A stretch of DNA of 19,371 bases. Origin: Thermoplasmatales archaeon. GTDB taxonomy: Archaea; Thermoplasmatota; E2; DHVEG-1. Below the pieces are notes generated by a model, which saw only the letters and a list, made by a program, of their open reading frames with translations, ran no database searches and was not told the origin of the DNA. Both the position numbers and the translations under genes were made by a program. Within the stretch, counting starts at the first letter, position 1. The number at the start of each line of letters is the position of its first letter. The stretch is taken from assembly GCA_023140035.1 (NCBI GenBank), contig JAGLML010000006.1:1-19371 (forward strand), given 5' to 3'. Below, piece by piece: positions 7,804-15,949 of the stretch.

Positions 7804-7960
7804 ATCCCAATAAGAAAAAGATACGAAATCACAGAAAATACCTGATATTATCTGTTTGTAGCTTTAGGGACAATAAAAATATGATAGTACATATCCGATA
7901 TCCAAAAATTAGAATTTCGTATACGGTCGCCTAAAGAACAGGCTCGTACCGACGATAATA

Positions 7961-8006
7961 AAAACTTTAAATCCCATAAACTTAATCATCGATGTCCTAA
8001 CGAGGG
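7961..8006 (+). promoter_or_regulatory. Promoter and Shine-Dalgarno of the second UbiA gene
   Basis: AAAAACTTTAAAT near 7960-7972 fits an archaeal purine-rich BRE followed by a TATA box. The expected start site is about 7995-7999. GAGGG at 8002-8006 then lies 8 nt before TTG 8015, giving a leader of about 20 nt. Confidence 0.45.
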
Positions 8007-8014
8007 TGTTTATA

Positions 8015-9010
8015 TTGAAAGCAAGTTCAAAATCAAATTTTACTATCAAAGACAAACTTTTTGCTCATTTGGAGACATGGAGACCATATACTGTATTATG
8101 GTGTGGACTTGTCAGTTTTGTTGGATTATGCATTGCTTTTGGAGATTTCCCTCCTTTAAAAACTGCAGTTCTAGCTTTTTTTATACCTATGATGGGTTGG
8201 ACGGCAGCGCTATATCTACAGGACTACTTGGATAGGGACTTGGATGTCATTCAAAAACGACATCGACCGATTCCCTCGGGTAGAATTAAACCAAATGAGG
8301 CGCTAGTAGCAGGGGCAATATTTGCGATAACTGGACTTTTACTATCATTCTTACTAAGTCCAAATAATATCATACTGGTGTTTGTAGTAGGCTTACTAGT
8401 ATTTACTTATGCGAAATTTTCTAAATCACGTGGCCTAATGGGAAATGTAAACAGAGGATTAGTTACAGTAGCTGCATATTTTTTTGGAGTATTCTCTACA
8501 GGTCAACCCATTCAGTCGATGCCAATATACATCTGGCTTCTTTCATTGGTGTTCCTAATCCATGATATAAACAGCAATATTGTTGGAACAATAAGAGATA
8601 TAGATGGGGATAAAAAAGGAGGATATATGACAATACCAATAAAATATGGCATTAAAAAATCAGTATACCTTTCACTCCTGTTGACTGTTATCTGGCTCTC
8701 ACTGACCCTGTTTTTACCATCTTATTTCAAATTCTTAAAAATTGAATTTTACCTGATAATGATGATTGATATTGTAATTTTGATCTCCCTCTATGTTTAT
8801 CTATTCCGATCAATAGTAACTTATTCAAGAGAAAAAGCGTTAAAATTTCATGAATTTTTCGTAATCGAACGTATAACACTAGCTTCCGCGTTTATATTTG
8901 GAATTGTAAACTTTTACATTGCAGTAATTATTTTTTTGTTAGCCCTTTTGATTACGGCTGTTTCCCAACATCTTCTTAGAAGAAGGTACGAGTTTTTGGG
9001 GATAAAATGA
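8015..9010 (+). CDS. UbiA-family membrane prenyltransferase (copy 2)
   Basis: This protein of 331 residues (from TTG 8015) has about eight to nine membrane helices. Its first aspartate motif is QDYLDRDLD, about residues 69-77, with Gln in place of the usual Asn. It is followed by RHRPIPSGRI. The second is RDIDGD, followed by KKGGYMTIPIKYG. It is clearly a different member of the family from the copy at 4123. It should transfer a polyprenyl chain from its diphosphate inside the membrane; the acceptor is unknown. TTG 8015 is chosen because GAGGG lies 8 nt before it. An in-frame GTG at 8006 overlaps that ribosome site and would add three residues. The stop overlaps the next start by 4 nt (ATGA), so the two genes are coupled. 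Confidence 0.88.
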   Translation: MKASSKSNFTIKDKLFAHLETWRPYTVLWCGLVSFVGLCIAFGDFPPLKTAVLAFFIPMMGWTAALYLQDYLDRDLDVIQKRHRPIPSGRIKPNEALVAGAIFAITGLLLSFLLSPNNIILVFVVGLLVFTYAKFSKSRGLMGNVNRGLVTVAAYFFGVFSTGQPIQSMPIYIWLLSLVFLIHDINSNIVGTIRDIDGDKKGGYMTIPIKYGIKKSVYLSLLLTVIWLSLTLFLPSYFKFLKIEFYLIMMIDIVILISLYVYLFRSIVTYSREKALKFHEFFVIERITLASAFIFGIVNFYIAVIIFLLALLITAVSQHLLRRRYEFLGIK

Positions 9011-10002
9011 GATACGCAGTTGTTGGTTTAGGTGCGGTAGGAAGTATACTCGGTGGGTTACTTGCTAGAGCAGGAGATAATATAACGCTCATTGGTAGAA
9101 AAAATCAGGTTGATGCAATAAAGAAAAATGGTATAACCATAGATGGAGTACACATTATGGAGAATATACATGTAACTGAAAAGTTTTCTTCGTTAACTGA
9201 TGTAGATGTTATGTTTGTCTGTGTAAAATCACACGATACCTATGAGCTTGCCCTTAAGATAAAAAAGTATCTTAAAAAATCAGCGTTAATTGTTTCGATG
9301 CAAAATGGTGTGAGAAATGCTAGGCAGTTAGAGGAGATTACTGGTGTAAAAACGCTGTCTAGTGTTGTGTTATTTAATGCTGTATATAAGAAAGCAGGTG
9401 ATGTTTCTCTAACAATGAAAGGAGGGTTATTATTAGAATACAATAAAGAGAAATATACTACAATATTAAAGATCCATAATGTGTTAAAAAAGGCAGGTTT
9501 CAATGTAGAAATCATTGATGATATACACGCCGCTCTTTGGAGTAAACTCGTTTTAAATTTACAAATTGCAGTAACTGCTCTAACGGGACAATCAATAAAA
9601 GAATCTATTAAAGATAGAATTTCTAGAAAAATAATCATTTCTACAATTAATGAAGGGTTGCAGGTTGTCAAAAAATCTGAAATACGACTAAGTGCTCTAT
9701 CCAAGGTTGATCCGCGGAAGATGATATGGATTTTAAGGACAGGTGGTTTTTTATCTACTGTGCTTAGCAACTATATTTTAGGATTAAAAGAAAATGCCAG
9801 AAACTCAATGTGGCAGAGCTTATCAAGAGGCAAACCGACTGAGATAGATTATATAAATGGAGAAATAGTAAATCTAGCTAAACAAAATAATCTAAAAGCA
9901 CCGATAAACACAAAACTTGTAGAATTGATAAAAGAGGCAGAAAGAAAACATTTAACGAAAAGCTATGAACCAAATGAATTAAAAAAGGTTTTGAAAATTT
10001 AG
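9007..10002 (+). CDS. Ketopantoate reductase (PanE/ApbA) family oxidoreductase
   Basis: The 331-residue cytosolic protein begins with a dinucleotide-binding Rossmann motif, Gly7-x-Gly9-x-x-Gly12, and has the CVKSHDT segment typical of the family. The C-terminal helical domain carries Lys180 and Asn184, Ser267 and Glu279 (in TEIDYING), which match known catalytic or substrate residues. The second Asn of the usual K-x3-N-x3-N-P pattern is Ala188 here, followed by Val rather than Pro. The classic reaction is NADPH reduction of 2-dehydropantoate for coenzyme A, but the change leaves room for another 2-oxo acid or ketone. Start overlap with the UbiA gene suggests that the two steps may be linked. 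No other pantothenate genes are seen. Confidence 0.85.
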   Translation: MRYAVVGLGAVGSILGGLLARAGDNITLIGRKNQVDAIKKNGITIDGVHIMENIHVTEKFSSLTDVDVMFVCVKSHDTYELALKIKKYLKKSALIVSMQNGVRNARQLEEITGVKTLSSVVLFNAVYKKAGDVSLTMKGGLLLEYNKEKYTTILKIHNVLKKAGFNVEIIDDIHAALWSKLVLNLQIAVTALTGQSIKESIKDRISRKIIISTINEGLQVVKKSEIRLSALSKVDPRKMIWILRTGGFLSTVLSNYILGLKENARNSMWQSLSRGKPTEIDYINGEIVNLAKQNNLKAPINTKLVELIKEAERKHLTKSYEPNELKKVLKI

Positions 10003-10138
10003 TGAAAAACTAATATATTAATTATTTATTGAAACCTGTTATGACCAAATCATTAACAAAAGAACAAATAAAATCAAAACATCCAATTAATATAATGTAG
10101 AGTATGAATGCCATTCAAAACAATAAGATTTTTTTATA

Positions 10139-10288
10139 TCACCATCCATGTATGCCAAAATAATCAGATACTTTTATTGTTGCTAGCCAAGCTACAATGA
10201 AAGAGGGAATCAATAGTAAGCCAAAAATGTAAAATTTCAACCCTAAACCAAAAACTATCAAAATAGGTAATGGTAGAAAGAAAAACAT
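10139..10288 (-). CDS. Possible 49-residue hydrophobic membrane peptide
   Basis: A short frame from ATG 10288 to TGA encodes 49 residues. It has two hydrophobic stretches (about residues 2-16 and 19-35) and a polar tail ending in DYFGIHGW. An in-frame stop lies just upstream of the ATG, so it is not a fragment of a longer open frame. No Shine-Dalgarno is seen, and AT-rich spacers can give such frames by chance. It is the only coding candidate in the 384-nt gap 10003-10386, which otherwise holds the promoter of the 10387 gene. Confidence 0.3.
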   Translation of the reverse strand: MFFFLPLPILIVFGLGLKFYIFGLLLIPSFIVAWLATIKVSDYFGIHGW

Positions 10289-10327
10289 ATAATTTATTCA
10301 ATTAATTTAACAGAATTAATCAAAAAG

Positions 10328-10380
10328 TTTTTTAAACTTTATTAACATCTTTTTGCAACAGATATCATCAGTTTGAGAGG
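10328..10380 (+). promoter_or_regulatory. TATA-like box and Shine-Dalgarno of the first radical SAM gene
   Basis: TTTTTTAAAC at 10328-10337 predicts a transcript start near 10358. GAGAGG at 10375-10380 lies six bases before GTG 10387 and decides that start codon. Confidence 0.45.
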
Positions 10381-10386
10381 ATAAAC

Positions 10387-11781
10387 GTGGAAGTTTTATT
10401 TATTTATCCATCATCGGGTAGATTAGAGGTCGCCTCAAAAAAATTCCTATCAACAGGAGCACATTTACCACCCTTGGGGATATTATATCTCGGTAAAATG
10501 CTTGAACTTAATGGCCATAGCGTTGAAGTTATAGATTGTAACGCAGAAGGTGTTAGGAAAGAAAAAATTAAAAACGCTGTTCATTCCGCTGATGCTGTAG
10601 GATTAACATTGTACAGTGAACCAAGAGAATTAAAAAATTCCATCATGATTTCCAAATTGATTAATGATATTGATTCTCATATTCCTATCATAATTGGTGG
10701 ACCCCACGCTACTCTTTACCCAAAATCATCTCTCGTAAATCATAATGCAGATATCTGTGTTCAAGGAGCTGGAGAATTGGCGATAAACCTAATTATTGAG
10801 GCATTAGATGGAAGAAGAGATTTTTCTACGATCCCAAACATTTATTACCGTCGAGGTAAAAACATAAATCATACAAAATCAAAAGATGAAATGGGAGATC
10901 TAGATGAAATTCCATTTCCTGCACGTCATCTCGTAGACAAATATGAATATGGTCATCTTCTCGGTAGAAAGGTGGCAAAAGGAAAACTAACATCAATTAT
11001 TTCCTCACGAGGATGTCCCTTCAAATGCAGATTTTGTAATTTACATTCACATTTGCCTTATTACAAAGTTAGATCTGTGGAAAACATTGAAGCGGAAATC
11101 AAACAAATCGTTAATGAAGGTTATTCAACCTTGGTCTTTGTAGATGATAATTTTCTTAATCAATCAAAAAAGGTTGAAAAAATAATGGACTTTATCATAG
11201 AACAAAAATATGACCTCCATATCTGGATTCAGGGTGCAAGGGTAGATTCGGCTAATCGTAGGTTGTATGAAAAAATGAGAGACGCAAATGTCGAATTTAT
11301 TTCTTATGGTATTGAATCAGGTAATCAGGATGTCCTTGATTTTTACAATAAGAAAATAACTCTCTCTAAAATTAAATATGCTGTTAACCTAAGTAGCGAA
11401 ATGGGTTTTTTCGTTCATTCAACTTTTATTCTTGGTGCACCAATTGAGACAGAAAAACATCTTCTAACGACAATAAATTTTGCAAAATCACTTCCCTTAG
11501 ATTTTGTTACATTTTATCCGTTTGGATATACCTATAAATCCCCTATTTGGGAGGATGCAGTAAAAGAGGGAAAAATAAAACCTGATGAAGGTAGTGTTCT
11601 TGCTGATTCAAAAAGAGGTCTAGGAAATTTCACCTTGGAAGAACTGAAAATGTACACTATGAAGGCTCATAAGAAATTTCTCATGAATCCTATTCTTTGG
11701 ATGAGAACTTTGTATAAGGCAATTGTTGAACAAGATTTTCGTTTTGTTGATTTAGGCCTTAGAATGATCTTTGGAAAGTAA
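10387..11781 (+). CDS. B12-binding-type radical SAM enzyme (paralogue A)
   Basis: The 464-residue protein has an N-terminal cobalamin-binding-like Rossmann domain: PPLGILYLGKMLELNGHSVE near residues 28-47, then ADAVGLTLYS and IIIGGPHATL. A radical SAM barrel follows with its 4Fe-4S ligands Cys210, Cys214 and Cys217 in GCPFKCRFC. The radical SAM region contains YGIESGNQDVLDFYNK. Class B radical SAM enzymes of this build mostly methylate unreactive carbon, and others do cyclisations or lipid cross-linking. It is a clear paralogue of the minus-strand gene at 12864, of the same length and with long shared segments. The GTG start is supported by GAGAGG upstream. The substrate is unknown; prenyltransferase neighbours hint at a membrane lipid or isoprenoid. 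Confidence 0.9.
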   Translation: MEVLFIYPSSGRLEVASKKFLSTGAHLPPLGILYLGKMLELNGHSVEVIDCNAEGVRKEKIKNAVHSADAVGLTLYSEPRELKNSIMISKLINDIDSHIPIIIGGPHATLYPKSSLVNHNADICVQGAGELAINLIIEALDGRRDFSTIPNIYYRRGKNINHTKSKDEMGDLDEIPFPARHLVDKYEYGHLLGRKVAKGKLTSIISSRGCPFKCRFCNLHSHLPYYKVRSVENIEAEIKQIVNEGYSTLVFVDDNFLNQSKKVEKIMDFIIEQKYDLHIWIQGARVDSANRRLYEKMRDANVEFISYGIESGNQDVLDFYNKKITLSKIKYAVNLSSEMGFFVHSTFILGAPIETEKHLLTTINFAKSLPLDFVTFYPFGYTYKSPIWEDAVKEGKIKPDEGSVLADSKRGLGNFTLEELKMYTMKAHKKFLMNPILWMRTLYKAIVEQDFRFVDLGLRMIFGK

Positions 11782-11898
11782 ATAGCGCCTAGGTTCTACC
11801 GCTTCTATTGTTCCAACCCTTTTGTGACAACTCCAAACGATACAAAATCGAAAATTAAAAAATATATATAGAAACATGTAAAGTCAACTGATATTACA

Positions 11899-12087
11899 CT
11901 AGCATATTTTATTTAAAGATACTTTCTTTTTACTCTCTATTATTATCAATATTTCTTTTTTAATTAGACTAAATTCACTGCGTTTCTTGCCATCCCTAAT
12001 TGCAGTTGGTACAAGGGTACGAGGAATGATATTAAACAATAAATAGATGAAGCCAGATAATCGAATCTTTCTAATGAATGAGATACA
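11899..12087 (-). pseudogene. Protein-like open frame without a start, possible gene remnant
   Basis: The 372-nt gap 11782-12153 has no intact gene. On the minus strand, a 62-codon frame closes with TAG at 11899-11901 and is bounded upstream by a TAA. It encodes a coherent stretch that includes FIYLLFNIIPRTLVPTAIRD and then a Lys-rich tail. There is no ATG or GTG; only an internal TTG could start it. It could be the tail of a decayed gene, or chance. I do not recognise the family. Confidence 0.22.
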
Positions 12088-12138
12088 TTAAAGTACTTAC
12101 AGATAATGCAAATAAGAACTCAAGGCATTACTTATTAG

Positions 12139-12146
12139 AAGGAGGA
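12139..12146 (+). promoter_or_regulatory. Strong Shine-Dalgarno facing an ATT codon
   Basis: AAGGAGGA is the best ribosome site in the window. Eight bases after GGAGG comes ATT at 12154, in frame with the methyltransferase. There is no ATG, GTG or TTG in that frame between this site and GTG 12244, and no ATG in any frame before the T run at 12174. This decides the likely start. Confidence 0.55.
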
Positions 12147-12153
12147 CAACAAA

Positions 12154-12780
12154 ATTATTTCAAAAATAGTTCATTTTTTTTTTAAAAGAATTGGTAAAAA
12201 GTTTGATGCCAATAAACTAAAAAAATTCATTGATAGATCATATGTGATAATTGAAAAAATTGCTATAAAATTCAATAAGCTAATAATCGGTTATGTAGAA
12301 TTTTATAAAGAGATGATAGAAAATGAAATCAAAATGGCAAACATCTCAATAGATGATAATGTTTTGCATGTCGGATGCGGATCCGTTCCTGCTACATCAA
12401 TACTCATTGCTAAAAAAACTGGAGCCAAAACAATAGGCATAGATAATAACGTTTGTGCGGTGGAAGAAGCGCTTTATTGTCTCTCAGAAATTACAGATTC
12501 AGATAACGTTCAAATTAAGCATGCAGAAGCTTCTCAGTTCCCTGTTGAAACGTTTGATGTAATTGTAGTTTCTCAAGGTGTTGAACCACATGTTGAAATC
12601 TTAAAATATATTGCACAGTCTATGAAAGGTGATGCACGAGTAATTTTTAGAACAAATTCATCTGCTGAGGGGAAACTTACTCAAAATGATGTATTCCTAA
12701 AAAACCTATTCAACATTGTTAAATTGGTATCTCATGAAGAATATGGTTTATCGGCTTCTGTACTGCTGTTAAAAAAATAA
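12154..12780 (+). CDS. Nicotianamine-synthase-like / class I SAM methyltransferase
   Basis: From ATT 12154 the product is 208 residues; from the first ordinary start, GTG 12244, it is 178. A helical N-terminus precedes a Rossmann domain with motif LHVGCGSVPATS (residues 71-82 counted from ATT) and the acidic residue in TIGIDNN. The HVGCGSVPAT text and helical lead-in recall archaeal nicotianamine-synthase-like proteins, which use SAM as an aminocarboxypropyl donor, but a plain methyltransferase is as likely. GTG 12244 has no ribosome site, while AAGGAGGA stands just before ATT 12154, and the added 30 residues read as protein. A 10-T run at 12174-12183 could hide a frameshift error. The gene lies between two radical SAM paralogues, suggesting a shared pathway. 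Confidence 0.75.
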   Translation: MISKIVHFFFKRIGKKFDANKLKKFIDRSYVIIEKIAIKFNKLIIGYVEFYKEMIENEIKMANISIDDNVLHVGCGSVPATSILIAKKTGAKTIGIDNNVCAVEEALYCLSEITDSDNVQIKHAEASQFPVETFDVIVVSQGVEPHVEILKYIAQSMKGDARVIFRTNSSAEGKLTQNDVFLKNLFNIVKLVSHEEYGLSASVLLLKK

Positions 12781-12863
12781 TTCCATCGTTTCTACAAAAT
12801 TGGAGATCGACAGTAAATCAATGACACAAAAACTACCTTATCGTTTAATGCAAACCGCCTCTT

Positions 12864-14258
12864 TTAAGAAGAAGTAATAATTCTCAAACCATTTTTCACC
12901 AACCTAAAGTCTTTTCGTAAGAAAGCTCGATAAATTTGACTAAGCATGTAACTAGGTCTTGAGTAAAAATGTTTAGTGGCTTTTTTTGTAATTTCATTGA
13001 GCTCTTCTGCCGTGAAATTCGCTAAGCCTCGCCGTGAATCAGCTATCGTCGAATATCCTCCCTTTGTTAATTTTTTATTTTTTACTGCCTCATCCCATAA
13101 TTGCGATCCCATTACATAATATAAAGGTGAAAAAATTGCAATGTCAAGCGGTAAAGAACATGCAAACTTTATCGTGTTTTCAACATGTTTTCTTGTCTCC
13201 ATCGGCGCTCCAAACATGATTGTGGCCAATGTTATAAAACCCATCTCCTTGCCTAACTTTACAGCCTCTCGAATCTGATCTAACGTGACCATTTTATTAT
13301 AAAAATCAAGAACGTCCTGATTTCCAGATTCTATCCCATATCCGATAAGTTTAACCCCTGCTTTTTTCATTTTCTTATATAACTCGCGATCTGCTGAATC
13401 AACGCGAGCACCTTCAATTATCAAGTCAATGTTCGTTCCAGTTTCAATAAGTCTATCCATTATTTTATGAGCTCGTGTCCTGTCAGCAAGGAAGCAGTCA
13501 TCGGCGATCATAACCGAACCATATTTCTCATCTATCTCTTGTATTTCTTTTACTACATTTTCTGCAGATCTTTGTCTAAAACCCCATCCTTTTATGAAAT
13601 TGCCGTATCGGGCACAAAACCGGCATTTGAAGGGACATCCTCTGCTTGAAATCATAGAAGTAAATTTTGGTTTGTACAGATATAAATTGTCCACTTTTCC
13701 ATAATCGTATTTCTCCACCAGATGACGCGCTGGAAAATGAAGAGAGTCTAAATCATCAATTATCTCAAGAGGCTTCCCATTTTTAATTTGATTATTTTCT
13801 CTGTAATATATACCATTAATGTCAGATAGATTTTTTCTTCCCTGTAAAAATCGAACTATATCAACAATTACACGTTCTCCTTCACCTGTAACGCTAATAT
13901 CTGCATGTGGAATATCAGATAATGAACGACCTGGAAAAAATGTGCAATGAGGCCCACCGATAATTAAAGGAACGTCAGAATCTAAATCCTTAATTTTCTT
14001 AGAGAGATCTACTACAGAATCGTAATCGTTGCTATATACACTTATTCCAACAGCATCAGAGGATATCAAAGAATTTTTCAAGTGTTCTTCTGAGTTGTCC
14101 TGTAAACAAAGATCTATAATTTCAACTTTATGACCATCATGCTCTAATGCCGCTGCTATACACTGTAAGCCAAGAGGCGGATAAATTGATGGGGCATAGA
14201 AGGAATATATTTCCGCAGGACGTTCGCTTTCAGGAGCTCTAAGAAGTAGGAATCTCAT
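12864..14258 (-). CDS. B12-binding-type radical SAM enzyme (paralogue B)
   Basis: This 464-residue protein has the same order as paralogue A at 10387. It has a cobalamin-binding-like N-domain (YPPLGLQCIAAALEHDGHKVE, split here by length: key residues Pro27-Pro28-Leu29-Gly30), then ADISVTGEGE, then radical SAM ligands Cys208, Cys212 and Cys215 in GCPFKCRFC. It shares YGIESGNQDVLDFYNK and the NFTxEEL segment near the end. The two differ in the residue after the third Cys (Ala against Asn) and across the N-domain, so they may act on different positions of one substrate. GAGG lies 8 nt before ATG 14258, and a TATTTTATAG box stands further upstream. Reaction and substrate are unknown; carbon methylation or lipid modification is the leading guess. 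Confidence 0.9.
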   Translation of the reverse strand: MRFLLLRAPESERPAEIYSFYAPSIYPPLGLQCIAAALEHDGHKVEIIDLCLQDNSEEHLKNSLISSDAVGISVYSNDYDSVVDLSKKIKDLDSDVPLIIGGPHCTFFPGRSLSDIPHADISVTGEGERVIVDIVRFLQGRKNLSDINGIYYRENNQIKNGKPLEIIDDLDSLHFPARHLVEKYDYGKVDNLYLYKPKFTSMISSRGCPFKCRFCARYGNFIKGWGFRQRSAENVVKEIQEIDEKYGSVMIADDCFLADRTRAHKIMDRLIETGTNIDLIIEGARVDSADRELYKKMKKAGVKLIGYGIESGNQDVLDFYNKMVTLDQIREAVKLGKEMGFITLATIMFGAPMETRKHVENTIKFACSLPLDIAIFSPLYYVMGSQLWDEAVKNKKLTKGGYSTIADSRRGLANFTAEELNEITKKATKHFYSRPSYMLSQIYRAFLRKDFRLVKNGLRIITSS

Positions 14259-14333
14259 CTACAATGCCTCTATTTGTATTGTTCTTCTTATTAGCATATA
14301 ACACTATAAAATATTTTCTTATGTAATTTATGA

Positions 14334-14347
14334 AATTTGTACAAATT
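14334..14347. promoter_or_regulatory. 14-bp perfect palindrome in the divergent gap
   Basis: AATTTGTACAAATT is a perfect dyad between the radical SAM gene at 14258 (minus) and the ligase gene at 14572 (plus). It could be an operator for either. The remaining part of the 313-nt gap 14259-14571 holds the two promoters and no gene that I can support. Confidence 0.3.
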
Positions 14348-14479
14348 GAACTTTACAAATGATTTTCTACGTATCTATAAAATCCCTCTATTCTTTTAAA
14401 ATTCGATAAGTTACTTATATCTTACTAATTTGACCTTAACTAATTAGTCGAACTCGCAGAATGATGGTTGATATGTGTA

Positions 14480-14532
14480 AAATATATAAACAATAATCAA
14501 ATAGCTTGGATAGTAACTTGTCCAAATGAGGT
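14480..14532 (+). promoter_or_regulatory. TATA-like box and ribosome site of the ligase gene
   Basis: AAATATATAAAC at about 14480-14491 predicts transcription start near 14512. GAGGT at 14528-14532 is followed six bases later by ATT 14539, in frame with the ligase, whereas ATG 14572 has no ribosome site close by. The signal fits either a long leader to ATG 14572 or a start at ATT. Confidence 0.4.
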
Positions 14533-14571
14533 AGTACTATTATAGAGAAATTTGCACCATATGTAAAATTA

Positions 14572-15918
14572 ATGTCGAAAGAAAAACCAACAATTTCTAG
14601 AGGCATTGCTAGAGTAGTTTTTAGCAAGTTTGCTAAAAAATATCTGAGGCAATATGGATGGTTTAAACTAAAAAAATCTATTCGATATGCCTATGATACT
14701 TCTCCTTTCTATCATAAACTTTTCAAAAAATATCATGTTAAACCAAGCGATATAAAATCTTTTAAAGATATGAATAAGATTCCTTTTACAAACCCTGAGG
14801 ATTTACAGGATGATCCTAAATCTTTTTTTTCAGTTTCAGAAAATAAATTTGTTAAGGTTTTCACCACGGCGGGTACTACGGGCAAGCCAAAGAAGGTGTA
14901 TTTTACAAAAAAAGACCTAAATCGCTTAGTATCCTCAGCAGAAACTGGAATGCAGCTCATGTATAATATTACACATCGTGATATTATTAGGATATCATTT
15001 GACGAGGGATATGGAATGGAGGTTTGGGGCAATAGGTATTGTTTGGATAGAGCATTTGGAAGAATAGGAGCGATGACAATATCTATGGGCAAGTTGGCAG
15101 TTGAGGACGAGCTGAAAATTTTAAGAGAATATAAACCGACAATACTCACAGACACCTCTTCTCGTATTAACTATCTCACAAATGAGATGAAAAAAATTTA
15201 CAATCTGGAGACACTTGGTATAAACAAGATACTTATTGGAGCTGAACCTACACCCAATGCCATGAGAAAAAACATTGAAAATACTTGGAACGCGGATGCA
15301 TTTATAGGATATGGTTTAACAGAAATCGGTTTGTTGTCAGGTGGAGAATGTGAAAAAAAACAAGGGATGCATCTTAGTGAAATGGATTTTCTTACTGAGG
15401 TAGTTGATCCAAAGACAGGTGAGCAAGTTGAAGATGGTGAGATTGGAGAGTTAATATTTACAACATATGATAGAGAGGGCATGCCGTTAATCCGGTATAG
15501 ATCACATGATTTGGGAAAAATAATCCCTGAAATGTGCTCGTGCGGCTTACCACTTAAACGAATTGAAATTAAGGGAAGAACAGATGATATGATACCAATT
15601 GGATCGGGGGATAATCTTTATTCTCGAAATTTTGATGACGTTTTGTTTGGTATATCAGAAGTTGCTGATTATCAAATTATATTTGATAGAAAGGACGGTA
15701 AGGACCATCTTACAGTGGTAGTTGAAACTGAATTAATAAAAGAAACGATTCGTAAAAAAATTTTCGATGCAGTTATAAATATTCCAAGAATTAAAAACGG
15801 TGTGTTTGTTTCAAAAACCATCGAAAAGCCTAAAGTAGAACTTGTTAAGCAAAACACTTTGAATAGAAAATCTATCAAAGCGAAACGCATAGTTGACAAT
15901 AGAAATCTTTATGATTAA
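14572..15918 (+). CDS. Phenylacetate-CoA ligase-like (PaaK family) AMP-forming ligase
   Basis: The 448-residue protein fits the PaaK branch of the ANL superfamily in length and motifs. The phosphate-binding loop is TTAGTTGKPK (residues 98-107), followed by an FIGYGLTEIG motif, a YRSHDLG hinge-side motif and KGRTDDMI before the small C-terminal domain. Such enzymes activate aromatic or other carboxylic acids to acyl-AMP and then the CoA thioester, in the cytosol. The acid here is unknown. It could be an aromatic head-group precursor for the prenyltransferases, but that is speculation. ATG 14572 is used, though the frame is open from 14530 and GAGGT stands before ATT 14539, which would add 11 residues. 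It converges on the radical SAM gene at 16002. Confidence 0.87.
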   Translation: MSKEKPTISRGIARVVFSKFAKKYLRQYGWFKLKKSIRYAYDTSPFYHKLFKKYHVKPSDIKSFKDMNKIPFTNPEDLQDDPKSFFSVSENKFVKVFTTAGTTGKPKKVYFTKKDLNRLVSSAETGMQLMYNITHRDIIRISFDEGYGMEVWGNRYCLDRAFGRIGAMTISMGKLAVEDELKILREYKPTILTDTSSRINYLTNEMKKIYNLETLGINKILIGAEPTPNAMRKNIENTWNADAFIGYGLTEIGLLSGGECEKKQGMHLSEMDFLTEVVDPKTGEQVEDGEIGELIFTTYDREGMPLIRYRSHDLGKIIPEMCSCGLPLKRIEIKGRTDDMIPIGSGDNLYSRNFDDVLFGISEVADYQIIFDRKDGKDHLTVVVETELIKETIRKKIFDAVINIPRIKNGVFVSKTIEKPKVELVKQNTLNRKSIKAKRIVDNRNLYD

Positions 15919-15949
15919 TTATTCAAATATGAATTTAGAAAAAATTTGA

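Noticed and set aside
9240..9770. 176-codon open frame antisense to the ketopantoate-reductase-family gene
   Set aside because: It is a shadow of a well-supported gene with clear motifs on the plus strand; its own translation shows no domain.
14733..15899. Three antisense frames inside the ligase gene
   Set aside because: They are serine- and phenylalanine-rich shadows of the plus-strand codons and have no ribosome sites.
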